Shown in pieces: positions 58,270-60,000 of a stretch of 60,000 bases of DNA; position 1 is the stretch's first letter; each line of letters begins with the position of its first letter. The position numbers and the translations under genes are program-made. The DNA lies in contig WPIO01000220.1 in the NCBI GenBank assembly GCA_009760855.2, positions 126,001 to 186,000 on the forward strand. The letters are read 5' to 3'. The notes below the pieces were generated by a model, which searched no databases, had not been told where the DNA came from, and saw nothing but the letters and a program-made list of their open reading frames with translations. This stretch comes from Cristatella mucedo (taxonomy: Eukaryota > Bryozoa > Phylactolaemata > Cristatellidae).

Positions 58270-58480
58270 GGCAGACAGAGGTTAAGAATGTAATGTATCT
58301 CCGTCAGTAACTCCACAAAGTCAAAAAGACCATGTGGGTGTTACGCAGGAGAGTTTTGTATAGCGCACTCACAGCCTAAGCGGCTTTCGGTACGCATTCG
58401 GTAGCCAACAGACTTCGTCTCACGCAACAAAGAGAAAGTGGGAAGCATAGCAGAGTTAGGAGAGCAGTTGAGGTAGTGAG
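58270..58480 (-). mobile_element. LINE-B 3' end, antisense
   Basis: Antisense match to 57150-57347: gtaatgtatctccgtcagta, aaagaccatgtgggtgttac, gacttcgtctcacgcaacaa, agaaagtgggaagcatagca. Confidence 0.85.
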
Positions 58481-58593
58481 CATAGAAATGACTAGTTGAG
58501 ACAGAGAAAACAGAAGGAAGAGAGACGATAGATTGAAAACGTTAGACAGGATTTGGTCTGTGAGTTTAGGAGTGAGGAAGGGAGAGAAACTGA

Positions 58594-60000
<1,407 letters not shown>

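Overview
The window is eukaryotic nuclear DNA from an animal, most likely an invertebrate. Protein-coding exons are short, have GT-AG introns of 0.15-7.4 kb, and sit in a dense background of LINEs, tRNA-derived SINEs, decayed DNA transposons and long GA/CT/GT microsatellites. The mix of CR1/L2-like LINEs with (ATT)n tails, pogo and Tc1 remnants, and a single 3-LIM zyxin-type gene would suit a lophotrochozoan or flatworm, but I cannot fix the phylum from this sequence.

Two host genes are recognisable, both on the + strand. (1) About 19.7-29.0 kb: the last four coding exons of a zyxin/LPP/TRIP6-type protein with three LIM domains. The exon phases fit one another exactly, and a poly(A) signal follows at 29672. 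Its N-terminal exons were not found. (2) 45.6 kb to the right edge: the first six coding exons of the katanin p60 catalytic subunit (microtubule-severing AAA ATPase), from the MIT-like N-terminus through the Walker A motif. The gene runs off the window.

The main structural feature is an old segmental duplication. Roughly 3.15-8.48 plus 11.29-11.83 kb (left copy) is collinear with 38.96-43.01 plus 45.44-45.95 kb (right copy). The right copy is the region upstream of katanin plus its first coding exon. The left copy holds a decayed version of that exon (no ATG, four extra codons, weakened donor, but still no stop codon). The LIM gene lies between the copies. A 41-bp block identical at 39 positions, followed by a conserved GTAAGT donor-like site, suggests a shared promoter/5' noncoding exon.

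Layout: 0-3 kb, no host gene, one LINE-A tail. 3-12 kb, left duplication copy invaded by LINE-A and SINEs, ending in the pseudo-exon. 12-15 kb, long antisense LINE-A with a nested sense LINE-A. 15.6-17.1 kb, pogo/Tigger-like transposase remnant. 19.7-29.7 kb, LIM gene with LINE, SINE and Tc1 debris in its introns. 30-38.7 kb, almost solid LINE-A/SINE debris. 39-45.4 kb, right duplication copy. 45.6-60 kb, katanin; its 7.4-kb intron 3 contains a LINE-B element inserted into a LINE-A with a 7-bp target-site duplication.

The repeats form a coherent system. LINE-A (CR1/L2-like, 3' hairpin plus (ATT)n tail) shares its 3' tail with one SINE family (SINE-2), which suggests SINE-2 is mobilised by LINE-A. 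LINE-B is a second LINE with recognisable endonuclease and reverse transcriptase domains. No intact, active element was found.
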